Shown one piece after another: positions 25,414 through 34,232 of a stretch of 64,000 bases of DNA. Numbering within the stretch: position 1 is the stretch's first letter; every line of letters begins with the position of its first letter. The stretch comes from Pseudoneobacillus sp052180215 (GTDB lineage: Bacteria > Bacillota > Bacilli > Bacillales > Cytobacillaceae): NCBI RefSeq assembly GCF_052180215.1, contig NZ_CP197471.1:3258001-3322000 (forward strand), read 5' to 3'. Under the pieces are notes generated by a model. That model searched no databases. It was not told the DNA's origin and saw only the letters and a program-made list of their open reading frames with translations. Made by a program: the position numbers and the translations under genes.

Positions 25414-26148
25414 GCTAACTTCCTCCTCAATGATCGTTCCAGATTCTCTTTCCATACTAGAACGCACCTCTAATGGGATATGATAATTTTTCGCGAATTC
25501 AACCGCTCTTGGGTGCAGGACCCCTGCCCCTAAGTTGGCTAACTCTAACATTTCATCATAGCTAACCGATAATAGTTTTCGAGCATCTTTAACATAGCGA
25601 GGATCCGTAGTAAAAACGCCTGTCACATCTGTATAGATATCACATTTATCAGCCTTTAAAGCAGCTGCAAGAGCTACTGCTGTTGTATCGGATCCACCAC
25701 GGCCTAATGTCGTGATTTCCCCTGAATCGGTTACTCCTTGGAAACCTGCAACCACGACTACTTTCCCTTCAGTTAGTTTTTTTTCGATGGCTTTTGTATC
25801 GATGTTGGTAATACGAGCATTACTATGAACATCTTCAGTCATTATTCCAGCCTGCCACCCCGTATAGGAAACAGCAGAGATTCCTATTTCAGCCAGCGCC
25901 ATCGATAATAAGGAAATCGTTACTTGTTCCCCTGTCGATAGAAGCATATCCATTTCTCTTTTTGACGGATTAGATGATAATTCTTTAGCTAAAGTGACCA
26001 ATTGATCAGTCGTTTTTCCCATGGCTGAAACAACTACCACAACATCATTTCCGTTATTTTTTTCTTCTAATACGCGGGCAGCAACATTTTTAATTCTTTC
26101 TGCACTGCCAACAGAGGTTCCCCCGAACTTTTGAACAATTAAGCCCAC
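24919..26148 (-). CDS. lysC: Aspartokinase II (lysine-sensitive), alpha subunit
   Basis: LysC phosphorylates aspartate, the first step toward lysine, diaminopimelate, methionine and threonine. The 409 residues contain the kinase domain (VQKFGGTSVGS, STGEQVTISLL, TTLGRGGSDTTAVALAAAL) and two C-terminal ACT domains (about 265-409) for lysine feedback. I choose the GTG at 26148: it follows AAGGGG by five bases and gives MGLIVQKFGGTSVG, the family start, whereas the longer TTG-initiated frame has no binding site. Expression is controlled by the lysine riboswitch upstream. The same frame also encodes the beta subunit from an internal start. Confidence 0.98.
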   Translation of the reverse strand: MGLIVQKFGGTSVGSAERIKNVAARVLEEKNNGNDVVVVVSAMGKTTDQLVTLAKELSSNPSKREMDMLLSTGEQVTISLLSMALAEIGISAVSYTGWQAGIMTEDVHSNARITNIDTKAIEKKLTEGKVVVVAGFQGVTDSGEITTLGRGGSDTTAVALAAALKADKCDIYTDVTGVFTTDPRYVKDARKLLSVSYDEMLELANLGAGVLHPRAVEFAKNYHIPLEVRSSMERESGTIIEEEVSMEQNLVVRGVAFEDEITRVTVIGLANSLTSLSTIFTTLASHHINVDIIIQSTTGFDTTNLSFSIKTEDLEETLHVLENNKETLQFERIESEVDLAKVSIVGSGMISNPGVAAEMFEALAKNNIQVKMVSTSEIKVSTVVEEKSMLAAVQVLHDTFELAGNKVKA

Positions 26149-26213
26149 AATTTCCCCTTCTTTCAATGGTTTACATTAATTAGCATTTACATTAGTATTT
26201 CCTAAAAAAACAA

Positions 26214-26456
26214 TAAAAAAAGCAATAAGAGGTCGTCTCTCATTGCTTTAGTAAACGTAAATATAAATACGTACCACAATGTGAGATAGCTCTCCAAGAT
26301 AACACATCTTGACAATCCTACATTTCTTAAACGCAGGACCAGCAAAGAAAGAAAAGAGACTTTCTTTACTTCGGCGAACATTCCTTTCAAAGTCCTTCAC
26401 AGAAGCTCTATCTTCTCCGAACTTTTACTCTTAAGGCTCGCACCTCTACCTTCACT
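26214..26456 (-). promoter_or_regulatory. Lysine riboswitch (L-box) with terminator controlling lysC
   Basis: The minus strand carries the conserved L-box blocks: GTGAAGGTAGAGGTGCGA at the 5-prime end (near 26455), CGCCGAAGT, TTGCTGGTCCTGCG, and the closing GGAGAGCTATCTCACA (near 26284). It ends in a terminator with stem AAGCAATGAGAG/CTCTTATTGCTT (26220-26248) followed by seven T. Lysine binding is expected to favour the terminator and shut off lysC. It accounts for most of the 26149-26524 gap. Confidence 0.95.
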
Positions 26457-26493
26457 ATTAAAATTAAAAGTGATTGTTATTAAATTTTCACTA

Positions 26494-26522
26494 ATTATAG
26501 CACATGTATTTTTTGACGACAA
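26494..26522 (-). promoter_or_regulatory. Promoter of the lysC riboswitch transcript
   Basis: Minus strand TTGTCG (26517-26522), 17 bp, perfect TATAAT (26494-26499), ending just past the uvrC stop and about 35 bp before the L-box. Confidence 0.8.
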
Positions 26523-26524
26523 CC

Positions 26525-28297
26525 TTATTCTTGCAACTTTTTCAATAGTAAGTCTGCCACATTTGCAGGTATTCCAATAGAGGTGAAATCCTTTAACTTT
26601 GCTTCCTTCATTTTCTTCAAAGACCCGAAATGCTTAAGTAGCGCTTTTTTACGTTTTTCTCCAATCCCTTCGATTTCATCAAGTAGAGATTGGAAAGCTC
26701 CTTTTCCACGAATCTGTCTATGAAAGGTAATGGCAAAACGGTGAACCTCATCTTGTATTCTTTGTAACAAGTAAAATTCTTGACTCGTTCTTCCTAAGGG
26801 AACCATTTCCAGTGGATTTCCGAATAAAAGCTGTGAAGTGCGATGCTTATCATCTTTTGCAAGGCCAGCTAATGGGATATCTAAGCCTAATTCGTTTTCA
26901 AGAATATCTCGAACAGCCTCTATATGCCCCTTCCCACCATCCACAATAATTAAATCTGGGAGTGGTAAGTTTTCTTGGAGTACACGAGTATACCTGCGAC
27001 GCACTACCTCTCTCATGGATTCATAATCGTCCGGTCCCTCAACTGACTTGATTTTGTATTTCCGATATTCTTTCTTTTCAGGCTTACCATCTATAAACAC
27101 AATCATTGCTGATACTGGATTTGTCCCTTGAATATTCGAGTTATCAAAGGCTTCAATTCGATGCGGAGTATAAATCCCCATTGCTGCTCCTAAGTTCTCA
27201 ACAGCCTTAATGGTTCGGTCCTCATCCTTTTCAATTAAAGAAAACTTTTCTTTTAGTGCAATGGTTGCGTTCTTTTCAGCTAATTTAACTAGTTCTTTTT
27301 TCTGCCCTTTTTGGGGTTGTATCACCTTAACCTCCAAAAGTTCTTCTACTATGGCAGAATCAATAGAATGGGGAATCAATATTTCTTTTGGCTTAAAATG
27401 ATTAGCCTTTGTATAAAACTGCCCAAGGAACGTTAAGATTTCTTCTTCTGGCTCATTATAAATAGGGAAAAGAGAAATATCACGCTCTATTAATTTACCT
27501 TGTCTTACAAAAAATACTTGAACACACATCCAACCCTTATCCACTGCATAACCAAAAACGTCACGATCAGTAAAATCCGTCATCGTTATCTTTTGTTTTT
27601 CCATTGTTGCTTCAATGTGGAGTATTTTATCTCTAAACTCTTTTGCTCTTTCAAAATCTAATTCTTCTGCCGCTGCTGTCATCTTTTCAGAAAGATCCTT
27701 TTTAATGTCTTTATAGCCCCCATTTAAAAATCTAGTGATTTCATCGGTTAGCTGTTTATATTCAGACTCACTTACCTCTTTTACACAAGGGGCCAAGCAC
27801 TGACCCATATGGTAGTAAAGACACACCCGATCAGGGAGGGTGTTACACTTTCTTAACGGATATAAGCGATCCAATAATTTTTTTGTCTCATTTGCACTCT
27901 GAACGTTAGGATATGGCCCAAAGTATTTTCCTTTATCTTTTTTCACTTGGCGCGTTGTAATCAGTCTCGGATGTCTCTCAGCCGTTAACTTGATAAAAGG
28001 ATAACTTTTATCATCCTTCAGCATGATATTATATTTGGGATCATGTTTTTTAATTAAATTGATTTCAAGCAATAAAGCCTCTATGTTAGAGGATGTAACA
28101 ATATATTCAAAATCCTCGATCTCACCAACCAATCTCAATGTTTTACCATCATGAGAACCAGTGAAATAAGAACGTACTCGATTTTTTAAAATTTTAGCTT
28201 TTCCTACATAAATGACTGTACCTTGACGATCCTTCATGAGATAACAACCAGGCTGATCAGGTAGCAGGGACAATTTATTTTTTATGGTCTCGTTCAT
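26525..28297 (-). CDS. uvrC: Excinuclease ABC subunit C
   Basis: UvrC makes the two incisions of nucleotide excision repair in complex with UvrB and damaged DNA. The 590 residues have an N-terminal GIY-YIG nuclease (PGCYLMKDRQGTVIYVGKA), a four-cysteine cluster (CNTLPDRVCLYYHMGQCLAPC spans it), a UVR motif near residue 205, the RNase H-like C-terminal nuclease (EAFDNSNIQG, LIIVDGGKGH) and a terminal helix-hairpin-helix pair (IEGIGEKRKKALLKHFGS). I start at the ATG at 28297 behind AAGGGGTGG; the GTG nine bases earlier lies inside that site. Confidence 0.98.
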   Translation of the reverse strand: MNETIKNKLSLLPDQPGCYLMKDRQGTVIYVGKAKILKNRVRSYFTGSHDGKTLRLVGEIEDFEYIVTSSNIEALLLEINLIKKHDPKYNIMLKDDKSYPFIKLTAERHPRLITTRQVKKDKGKYFGPYPNVQSANETKKLLDRLYPLRKCNTLPDRVCLYYHMGQCLAPCVKEVSESEYKQLTDEITRFLNGGYKDIKKDLSEKMTAAAEELDFERAKEFRDKILHIEATMEKQKITMTDFTDRDVFGYAVDKGWMCVQVFFVRQGKLIERDISLFPIYNEPEEEILTFLGQFYTKANHFKPKEILIPHSIDSAIVEELLEVKVIQPQKGQKKELVKLAEKNATIALKEKFSLIEKDEDRTIKAVENLGAAMGIYTPHRIEAFDNSNIQGTNPVSAMIVFIDGKPEKKEYRKYKIKSVEGPDDYESMREVVRRRYTRVLQENLPLPDLIIVDGGKGHIEAVRDILENELGLDIPLAGLAKDDKHRTSQLLFGNPLEMVPLGRTSQEFYLLQRIQDEVHRFAITFHRQIRGKGAFQSLLDEIEGIGEKRKKALLKHFGSLKKMKEAKLKDFTSIGIPANVADLLLKKLQE

Positions 28298-28387
28298 TCT
28301 GACCACCCCTTTTAAAGGTAAATTATTAACATAGTAACCTTTTCATTATACTCCTGGTCCTTCCTTTATTAAAGCTTTCTACAAAAG

Positions 28388-28416
28388 AAAAAAGCCCTAG
28401 TAAACTAAGGGCTTTT
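28388..28416 (-). terminator. Terminator downstream of trxA
   Basis: AAAGCCC and GGGCTTT form the stem, with partial pairing inside the loop; on the minus strand a T-rich run follows. Confidence 0.85.
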
Positions 28417-28431
28417 AAAAGCAATATACTA

Positions 28432-28746
28432 TTAAAGGTGCTTGTTAAGAACGTTTGCTAATGCTTCTTTGGGTTGGAATCCAACAACCTTATCTACTGC
28501 TTCACCGTTTTTGAATACGATAAGTGTTGGGATGCTCATTACACCAAATTTTGCAGCTGTTTCTTGGTTATCGTCAACATCTAACTTAACGATTTTTACT
28601 TTGTCTCCCATTTCAGAGTCAAGTTCTTCCAATACTGGAGCAATCATTTTACAAGGTCCGCACCATGGAGCCCAGAAATCTGCTAAAACAACGCCATTGC
28701 TTGTTTCAGAAGAGAAGTTTTGATCAGTTACGTGTGAAATAGCCAT
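28432..28746 (-). CDS. trxA: Thioredoxin
   Basis: Thioredoxin is the cytosolic disulfide reductant for ribonucleotide reductase and other enzymes. The 104 residues form a single thioredoxin fold with the active site WCGPC (Trp28 to Cys32), the cis-proline segment MSIPT and the conserved Asp in LADFWAPWCG. AGGAGG precedes the ATG at 28746. It is a monocistronic-looking gene between etfA and uvrC with its own terminator. The order trxA-etfA-etfB matches B. subtilis. Confidence 0.99.
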   Translation of the reverse strand: MAISHVTDQNFSSETSNGVVLADFWAPWCGPCKMIAPVLEELDSEMGDKVKIVKLDVDDNQETAAKFGVMSIPTLIVFKNGEAVDKVVGFQPKEALANVLNKHL

Positions 28747-28870
28747 AATCGAAATGCCTCCTAATATAAATACTAAAAACTAAGGTCAGTATATCATTCA
28801 ATGTCAAATCATGCTAATAATTTGCTCCTTAACTAAAATTCCCCTTTAAAGGTTTCTGTATTCGCAAAAA

Positions 28871-28901
28871 AATAAAAAATGGCTGAACATAGTCAGCCAT
28901 T
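28871..28901 (-). terminator. Terminator of the fadR-fadB-etfB-etfA operon
   Basis: AATGGCTGA and TCAGCCATT form a 9-bp stem with a 6-nt loop; the minus strand continues TTTTTATTTTTTTG. Confidence 0.92.
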
Positions 28902-28911
28902 CTTAGGTAAT

Positions 28912-29889
28912 TTATGCATTAACCTTTAATTTTTTAAATTCTTCCGTTAACATTGGAACAACTTCGAATAAATCTCCAACGATACCGTAGTCAGCTACTT
29001 TAAAAATGTTTGCTTCCGGATCCTTGTTAATAGCAACGATTACTTTTGAATTGGACATCCCAGCTAAATGCTGGATAGCTCCTGAAATTCCACAAGCAAT
29101 ATAAAGATCAGGTGTAACAACTTTACCTGTTTGGCCAATTTGAAGAGAATAATCACAATACTCAGCATCGCAAGCTCCACGTGATGCACCTACAGCCCCG
29201 CCAAGTACTTGTGCAAGCTCTTTTAATGGTTCAAAACCATCTTCGCTCTTCACTCCACGACCACCAGCTACAACTACTTTTGCTTCAGATAAGTCAACAC
29301 CCTCTGTTGCTTTACGAACTACTTCTTTAATGACAGTACGTAAGTCTTTTACATCTACAGATATAGTAGAAACTTCACCTTGTCTTGACTCATCCTTATC
29401 CAAAACGCCAATATTATTTGGGCGAACAGATGCAAATAGTAAACCTTCAGTAAAGATTTTCTTTTCGAACGCTTTCCCTGAATAGATTGGGCGAGTGAAG
29501 ACAACATTTCCGCCTACTACTTCTACTGCAGTTACATCAGAAATTAATCCTGCATGAAGCTTAGCAGCCATTTTAGGAGCTAAATCTTTTCCTAAAGCCG
29601 TATGACCTAAAATAAGGCCTTCAGGTTTTTCAGCTTCTAATACCGCAAGTAGTGCTTGTGAAAAACCGTCCGAAGTATATGACTTTAGTTTTTCACCTTC
29701 TACCGTTACAACACGATCTGCACCATATTGGATTAATTCTTGTCCTAAAGCGCTTACAGAATCACCAATTAAAACTCCTACCACTTCTCCGCCTTCTGAA
29801 ACTGTTCTACCTGCTGAAACGGCTTCAAAGGAAACGTTACGAAGGGAACCATCACGTACTTCACCTAATACTAATACTTTTCTCGCCAT
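28912..29889 (-). CDS. etfA: Electron transfer flavoprotein alpha subunit
   Basis: EtfA pairs with EtfB to carry electrons from acyl-CoA dehydrogenases to the respiratory chain. The 325 residues have an N-terminal alpha/beta domain and the FAD-binding C-terminal domain: VVAGGRGVKSEDGF, GGAVGASRGACDA, QIGQTGKVVTPDLYIACGIS and AINKDPEANIF. I start at the ATG at 29889, with AGGAGG eight bases upstream, giving MARKVLVLGEVRDG; the eight extra upstream codons read through that site. It is the last gene of the fad operon. Confidence 0.97.
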   Translation of the reverse strand: MARKVLVLGEVRDGSLRNVSFEAVSAGRTVSEGGEVVGVLIGDSVSALGQELIQYGADRVVTVEGEKLKSYTSDGFSQALLAVLEAEKPEGLILGHTALGKDLAPKMAAKLHAGLISDVTAVEVVGGNVVFTRPIYSGKAFEKKIFTEGLLFASVRPNNIGVLDKDESRQGEVSTISVDVKDLRTVIKEVVRKATEGVDLSEAKVVVAGGRGVKSEDGFEPLKELAQVLGGAVGASRGACDAEYCDYSLQIGQTGKVVTPDLYIACGISGAIQHLAGMSNSKVIVAINKDPEANIFKVADYGIVGDLFEVVPMLTEEFKKLKVNA

Positions 29890-29939
29890 TTGTTTAACCT
29901 CCTGTGCTATCAATCTATGAATTTAATAAACCGAATATA

Positions 29940-30713
29940 TTAAACTACTTTTGCCTCAGTATGAAGAAGTTTTACTAATTCCTTCACTTGATCACCTAAA
30001 TCACCGGACAACACTTTCCCTGCTTCTTTCTGAGCCGGTAAATAGATTTCAATCGTTTTAGTTTTAGCTTCAACATCTTCTTCTTCTAAATCTAAGTCAT
30101 CAAGCTCTAACTCGTCTAATGGCTTTTTCTTCGCTTTCATGATACCTGGTAAAGACGGATAACGAGGTTCATTAAGTCCTTGCTGTGCAGTGACAAGTAA
30201 AGGAAGAGTCGTTTCAATTACTTCTGAGTCACCTTCTACATCGCGAACAATACTTACATTTGAACCGTCGATTGTTAGCTTCGTAATAGTCGTTACATAA
30301 GGGATATTAAGCAACTCAGCGACACGTGGACCTACTTGTCCTGAACCTCCGTCAATAGCCACATTACCGGCAATAATGAGATCAGGATTTTTATCCTTTA
30401 AATATTCAGCGATAATTTTAGAAGTAGTAAATTGGTCACCATTTTCTACATCATCTTCTGTATTAATTAAAACAGCCTTATCAGCGCCCATAGCAAGAGC
30501 AGTTCTTAATTGCTTTTCAGACTCTTCGTTTCCTACAGATATAACGGTTACCTCACCGCCGTGTGCATCACGAACTTGTATAGCTTCTTCCACCGCATAT
30601 TCGTCATAAGGATTAATGATGAATTCTGCACCATCTTCATTAATTTTCCCACCGGAAATCGTAATCTTTTCTTCAGTATCGAAAGTTCTTTTCATTAAAA
30701 CATAGATGTTCAT
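29940..30713 (-). CDS. etfB: Electron transfer flavoprotein beta subunit
   Basis: EtfB binds AMP and forms the docking surface for acyl-CoA dehydrogenases, which enter through its recognition loop. The 257 residues start MNIYVLMKRTFDTEEKI, contain the NPYDEYAVEEA helix, the AGNVAIDGGSGQVGP nucleotide loop and the ETF-beta signature VTAQQGLNEPRYPSLPGIMK. AGGAGGGG lies before the ATG at 30713. It stands between fadB and etfA in the fatty-acid degradation operon, with gaps of 50-60 bp. Confidence 0.98.
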   Translation of the reverse strand: MNIYVLMKRTFDTEEKITISGGKINEDGAEFIINPYDEYAVEEAIQVRDAHGGEVTVISVGNEESEKQLRTALAMGADKAVLINTEDDVENGDQFTTSKIIAEYLKDKNPDLIIAGNVAIDGGSGQVGPRVAELLNIPYVTTITKLTIDGSNVSIVRDVEGDSEVIETTLPLLVTAQQGLNEPRYPSLPGIMKAKKKPLDELELDDLDLEEEDVEAKTKTIEIYLPAQKEAGKVLSGDLGDQVKELVKLLHTEAKVV

Positions 30714-30773
30714 TGTGTCCCCTCCTGAATAATTCGTCAGTTTTAAGTATTTTGAAAAATTATGATAAAAAAA

Positions 30774-31547
30774 TTATTCCCCTTTAAATTGTGGTTCTCT
30801 TTTTTCTAAAAAGGCTTGAATTCCTTCTTGACCATCGGCAGATCCAAACACTTTACCAAATAATATAGCTTCTTGTTTAACACCAGCATAAAATTCTGGA
30901 GTTTTCGAATAATTGAGAAGATCAATAGCAGCACGGATCGAAACAGGGCTCTTTTTGGCAATTTTTCCAGCAATCTTGTAAGCGTTTTCCATTAGTTCAT
31001 TGTCAGGATAAGCATGATTCGCTAAACCATACTGCACAGCTTCAACTCCAGTGATAGGTTCACTAGTGAAAAGCATTTCTGCTGCTCTTGCAACTCCTAC
31101 ATACTTCGGTAAACGTTGTGAGCCAGCAAATCCGGGAATTAAACCAAGCTGCAGTTCTGGTAGTCCCAATTTTGCTGTTTCTGTAACAAGTCGGAAATGA
31201 CATGCCATCGCAAGCTCTAAACCACCACCAAGGGCAGCACCGTGTATGGCCGCAATGATGGGCTTTGGAAACTTCTCCATTCGTTCAAAAAGATTTTGAC
31301 CGAATTCACCAAGCTTTGAAAATTCTTCTTCTGATTGAACTTCTGTAAACTCTTTAATATCAGCTCCAGCGGAAAAGAAGCGGCCATCACCATGAATAAC
31401 GATGACTCTAATCTCACTATTGCCTTCAATTTCATCTAATACTAATGATAACTCTTTTAAAAGCCCAGAAGATAACGCATTTGCAGGAGGTCGTTGGATT
31501 GTGATTGTAGCAATCCTTTCTTCATACGACCAATTTAAAAATTCCAT
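30774..31547 (-). CDS. fadB: Enoyl-CoA hydratase (FadB-type, YsiB)
   Basis: This crotonase-fold enzyme hydrates trans-2-enoyl-CoA in beta-oxidation. The 257 residues show the oxyanion-hole motif FFSAGADIKEF, the CoA-binding IHGAALGGGLELAMACHFR and the catalytic-glutamate region LPELQLGLIPG. I choose the ATG at 31547: AAGGGGG is then eight bases upstream, whereas the ATG six bases earlier is too close, and the long open extension to 31604 runs back to fadR. It lies 28 bp after fadR and before etfB, as in B. subtilis. Confidence 0.96.
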   Translation of the reverse strand: MEFLNWSYEERIATITIQRPPANALSSGLLKELSLVLDEIEGNSEIRVIVIHGDGRFFSAGADIKEFTEVQSEEEFSKLGEFGQNLFERMEKFPKPIIAAIHGAALGGGLELAMACHFRLVTETAKLGLPELQLGLIPGFAGSQRLPKYVGVARAAEMLFTSEPITGVEAVQYGLANHAYPDNELMENAYKIAGKIAKKSPVSIRAAIDLLNYSKTPEFYAGVKQEAILFGKVFGSADGQEGIQAFLEKREPQFKGE

Positions 31548-31575
31548 CTTCATATCCCCCTTAAGAAATACCCCA

Positions 31576-32175
31576 TTAAGACATGGATGATTGATGATAA
31601 CCACAGCCTTTGATTAGGAGCTGGTGAACAGCTGGTGCAAGTGATGGTAAATCGTATCTTTGTTCATTCATTACCCAGGATGTAATGGTTTCATCCATTG
31701 TTCCAAAAATCATTTGTCGAGCAAGTCTAACGTCCAGCTCTTGGTTAAACTCACCATTTTCTTTTCCCTCTATTAAAATTTTATCGACAACCATTAAATA
31801 ATTTTTTAGAACATCATTAATTTTTAGACGTAATTCTTTATTTGATTGTCTTAATTCTAATTGAGTGACGATGGCTAAGTGGCGGTCGTCTGCAAGTAAT
31901 TGAAAATGCGATTCTACCATCATTAATAATTTCTCTACTGCGCTGTCTTTTCCTGCAATTTTTTGTTCGATTTTTTCAACAAAGGTTCCCATCTTTTCTT
32001 GAAAAAGTGAGATGAGTATATCTTCTTTATTTTTAAAATATAGGTATATTGTACCATCAGCAACTCCTGCCTGTTTTGCTATCTTTGAAACTTGAGCCTG
32101 GTGGTAGCCATTTTCTGCAATCACTATAACAGCAGCATCAATAATTTGCATATATTTAGGTTTATTTTTTTTCAT
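31576..32175 (-). CDS. fadR: Fatty acid degradation repressor FadR (TetR family)
   Basis: FadR of Bacillus (YsiA) represses fatty-acid degradation genes and is released by long-chain acyl-CoA. The 199 residues begin with a TetR helix-turn-helix (PKYMQIIDAAVIVIAENG; VSKIAKQAGVADGTIYLYF), followed by a helical ligand domain with LAIVTQLELRQSN and RLARQMIFGTMDET. The ATG at 32175 has GGAG nine bases upstream and gives MKKNKPKYMQ, close to the B. subtilis start. A perfect operator covers its own promoter start, so autoregulation is likely. Confidence 0.96.
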   Translation of the reverse strand: MKKNKPKYMQIIDAAVIVIAENGYHQAQVSKIAKQAGVADGTIYLYFKNKEDILISLFQEKMGTFVEKIEQKIAGKDSAVEKLLMMVESHFQLLADDRHLAIVTQLELRQSNKELRLKINDVLKNYLMVVDKILIEGKENGEFNQELDVRLARQMIFGTMDETITSWVMNEQRYDLPSLAPAVHQLLIKGCGYHQSSMS

Positions 32176-32215
32176 TTCATTCAACTCCAAAAAAGTTCCT
32201 TACTACTTAACAAAA

Positions 32216-32233
32216 TGAATGAATAGTCATTCA
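32216..32233. promoter_or_regulatory. FadR operator of the fadR operon
   Basis: TGAATGA-ATAG-TCATTCA is a perfect 7-bp-arm palindrome close to the Bacillus FadR consensus TGAATGANTANTCATTCA. It sits 7 bp downstream of the fadR -10 element, covering the transcription start. Confidence 0.88.
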
Positions 32234-32240
32234 TAATTCT

Positions 32241-32269
32241 ATAATAGTAAGAAACTTCATTGATGTCAA
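32241..32269 (-). promoter_or_regulatory. Sigma-A promoter of fadR-fadB-etfB-etfA
   Basis: Minus strand TTGACA (32264-32269), 17 bp, TATTAT (32241-32246): a near-consensus promoter followed at once by the FadR operator. Confidence 0.85.
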
Positions 32270-32333
32270 GATGACATTACTATTTTGATTTGGGTATTTG
32301 GATATTTCCATTATGCCATGTTGGACAAGCTTT

Positions 32334-32363
32334 ACGCAAAAATCAAGAGTCGAAAATCGACTC
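32334..32363 (-). terminator. Terminator downstream of lcfA
   Basis: GAGTCGA (32347-32353) pairs with TCGACTC (32357-32363); on the minus strand TTGATTTTTG follows. It separates lcfA from the fadR unit. Confidence 0.75.
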
Positions 32364-32370
32364 AAGGTCA

Positions 32371-34068
32371 TTAGGCCTGTTTTATTTCTTCATTCTTTTT
32401 CTTTTCTTCATCTACTAAGGCCCTTCTTAAAATCTTTCCAACTGCAGTTTTCGGCAATTCTTTTCTAAATTCATATATTCGAGGAACTTTATATGCCGCC
32501 AAATGTTTTCTCGCAAATTCATTTAATTCTTCTTCAGTCGTACTTGTTCCTTCTTTTAATACAATATATGCCTTAACCGTTTCGCCACGATATGGATCAG
32601 GAATACCTGCAGCCACAACCTCTTGTACATTAGGATGCTCATATAACACTTCTTCAATTTCTCTAGGATAAATATTAAAGCCACCGGCTATAATCATATC
32701 TTTTTTACGATCCACAATATAAAAATATCCCTTTTCGTCCATATAACCTAAATCACCAGTTAATAGCCATCCATCTCTTAACGTTTGAGCAGTATCTTCT
32801 GGTTTATTCCAATATCCTTTCATGACTTGAGGACCTTTTACAGCAAGTTCACCTATTTCTCCTGGTGGTAATGGTTCACCCGTCTCCATAGAAAAAATGG
32901 CAGCATCTGTACTTGGCCAAGGGACCCCAATACTTCCCTTCACTCTAGGACGATCCCAAAGGAAATTAGAATGAGTAACAGGTGAGGATTCTGTTAGACC
33001 ATATCCTTCCACCAATTTGCCTCCGGTTACTTCTTCAAATTTTTGTTGGACCTCTACTGGGAGCGGTGCTGACCCGCTAATACAGGAATCAATAGAAGAT
33101 AAATCATATTTTTTCAGATCAGGATGATTTAATAATCCAATATAAATCGTTGGAGCCCCTGGAAATAAGGTTGGTCTTTTCTTTTGAATGGTTTTTAACG
33201 TTGTTTCAACATCAAATTTCGGCAATAGGATCATTTCATGAGCTTGCATGATCGATAAAATCATAACGGTTGTCATTCCATACACATGAAAAAAAGGAAG
33301 GATTCCTAACACTTTTTCTCCTGCGGGTTTACACTTATACATCCAACCCTGACACATCACAGCATTAGATACAAGATTCTTATGTGTAAGCATAACCCCT
33401 TTTGGAAACCCTGTTGTTCCCCCAGTATATTGCAATAGAGCAAGATCTTCTTCAAAATCAAAATCATAGATCTTTACATCTCTCTTTGGCTGTTTAAATA
33501 TTTCAGTTAGCAAATGGTTCGTTCCTTCATGCTTAACATTCACAACCATTCCATACTGTTTCTTTTGCATAAATGGGTAGACTAGGTTTTTAGGAAATGG
33601 CAGTGCATCCTTGATAGCGGTTACAATTACATGTTTTAAATTCGTTTTTGGCATGACTTTAGTTACTCTTGGGAATAAAATTTCCAGAGTTATGATGGCT
33701 TTAGCCCCTGAATCAATCATTTGATATTCAAGTTCTCTCTCCATATAAAGCGGATTTGTTTGAACCACTATGCCCCCAGCCAGCAGTATTCCGAAATAGC
33801 TAATAACTGCTTGAGGTATATTGGGCAGCATAATGGCAACACGATCGCCTTTACCTATCCCTAGTTGCTGCAAATATGCTGCAAGCTTTAGGGACTTTTC
33901 ATAAACCTCTTTAAATTTAAATTCTTTTCCCATAAAATGAATCGAGACCTTTTCAGGATACTTTTCTGCCGCTTTCACTAAGTAGTGCTGAACTGGTTCA
34001 GATTCCATTGATATTGTATGCGGGATCTCGGGTGGGTAATGTTTCAACCATGGCTTTTCATGTGTCAT
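32371..34068 (-). CDS. lcfA: Long-chain fatty acid-CoA ligase
   Basis: LcfA activates long-chain fatty acids to acyl-CoA, the entry step of beta-oxidation, probably at the inner face of the membrane. The 565 residues carry the ANL-superfamily motifs in order: ATP-binding YTGGTTGFPKGVMLTHKN, VEGYGLTESSPVTH, GWLLTGDLGYMDEKGYFYI, DRKKDMIIAGGFNIYPREIE, and the catalytic-lysine tail KTAVGKILRR. AGGGAGG precedes the ATG at 34068. It has its own promoter and terminator, whereas in B. subtilis it heads the fadR operon. Its product is the inducer of FadR encoded downstream. Confidence 0.97.
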   Translation of the reverse strand: MTHEKPWLKHYPPEIPHTISMESEPVQHYLVKAAEKYPEKVSIHFMGKEFKFKEVYEKSLKLAAYLQQLGIGKGDRVAIMLPNIPQAVISYFGILLAGGIVVQTNPLYMERELEYQMIDSGAKAIITLEILFPRVTKVMPKTNLKHVIVTAIKDALPFPKNLVYPFMQKKQYGMVVNVKHEGTNHLLTEIFKQPKRDVKIYDFDFEEDLALLQYTGGTTGFPKGVMLTHKNLVSNAVMCQGWMYKCKPAGEKVLGILPFFHVYGMTTVMILSIMQAHEMILLPKFDVETTLKTIQKKRPTLFPGAPTIYIGLLNHPDLKKYDLSSIDSCISGSAPLPVEVQQKFEEVTGGKLVEGYGLTESSPVTHSNFLWDRPRVKGSIGVPWPSTDAAIFSMETGEPLPPGEIGELAVKGPQVMKGYWNKPEDTAQTLRDGWLLTGDLGYMDEKGYFYIVDRKKDMIIAGGFNIYPREIEEVLYEHPNVQEVVAAGIPDPYRGETVKAYIVLKEGTSTTEEELNEFARKHLAAYKVPRIYEFRKELPKTAVGKILRRALVDEEKKKNEEIKQA

Positions 34069-34123
34069 GAAGAACCTCCCTTTTTTGAATTATTTAAAAA
34101 TTCAAATTTTACATCTATCTCCT

Positions 34124-34152
34124 ATTATAATATAGTAATGTTTTTTAGACAA
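34124..34152 (-). promoter_or_regulatory. Sigma-A promoter of lcfA
   Basis: Minus strand TTGTCT (34147-34152), 17 bp, TATAAT (34124-34129), about 55 bp before the start codon. A loose inverted repeat in the leader (TTGAATT...AATTCAA, 34085-34106) does not fit the FadR consensus well. Confidence 0.7.
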
Positions 34153-34186
34153 TCAGAAAGAAAGTTGGACTAGCCTTAAAAAATAA

Positions 34187-34212
34187 AAACTGCCTAGATT
34201 ACTAGGCAGTTT
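34187..34212. terminator. Bidirectional terminator upstream of lcfA
   Basis: AAACTGCCTAG and CTAGGCAGTTT form a perfect 11-bp stem with a 4-nt loop. It closes the transcription unit that includes mutS2, yshE and the small ORF. Confidence 0.92.
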
Positions 34213-34232
34213 AAAAAGTTTATTAGGATAGC

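Noticed and set aside
26202..26390. 62-residue ORF on the minus strand upstream of lysC
   Set aside because: It lies inside the lysine riboswitch and its terminator; the bases are explained by RNA structure.
34085..34106. Inverted repeat TTGAATT...AATTCAA in the lcfA leader as a FadR operator
   Set aside because: Spacing and inner bases do not match the consensus that fits well at 32216 and 20634.
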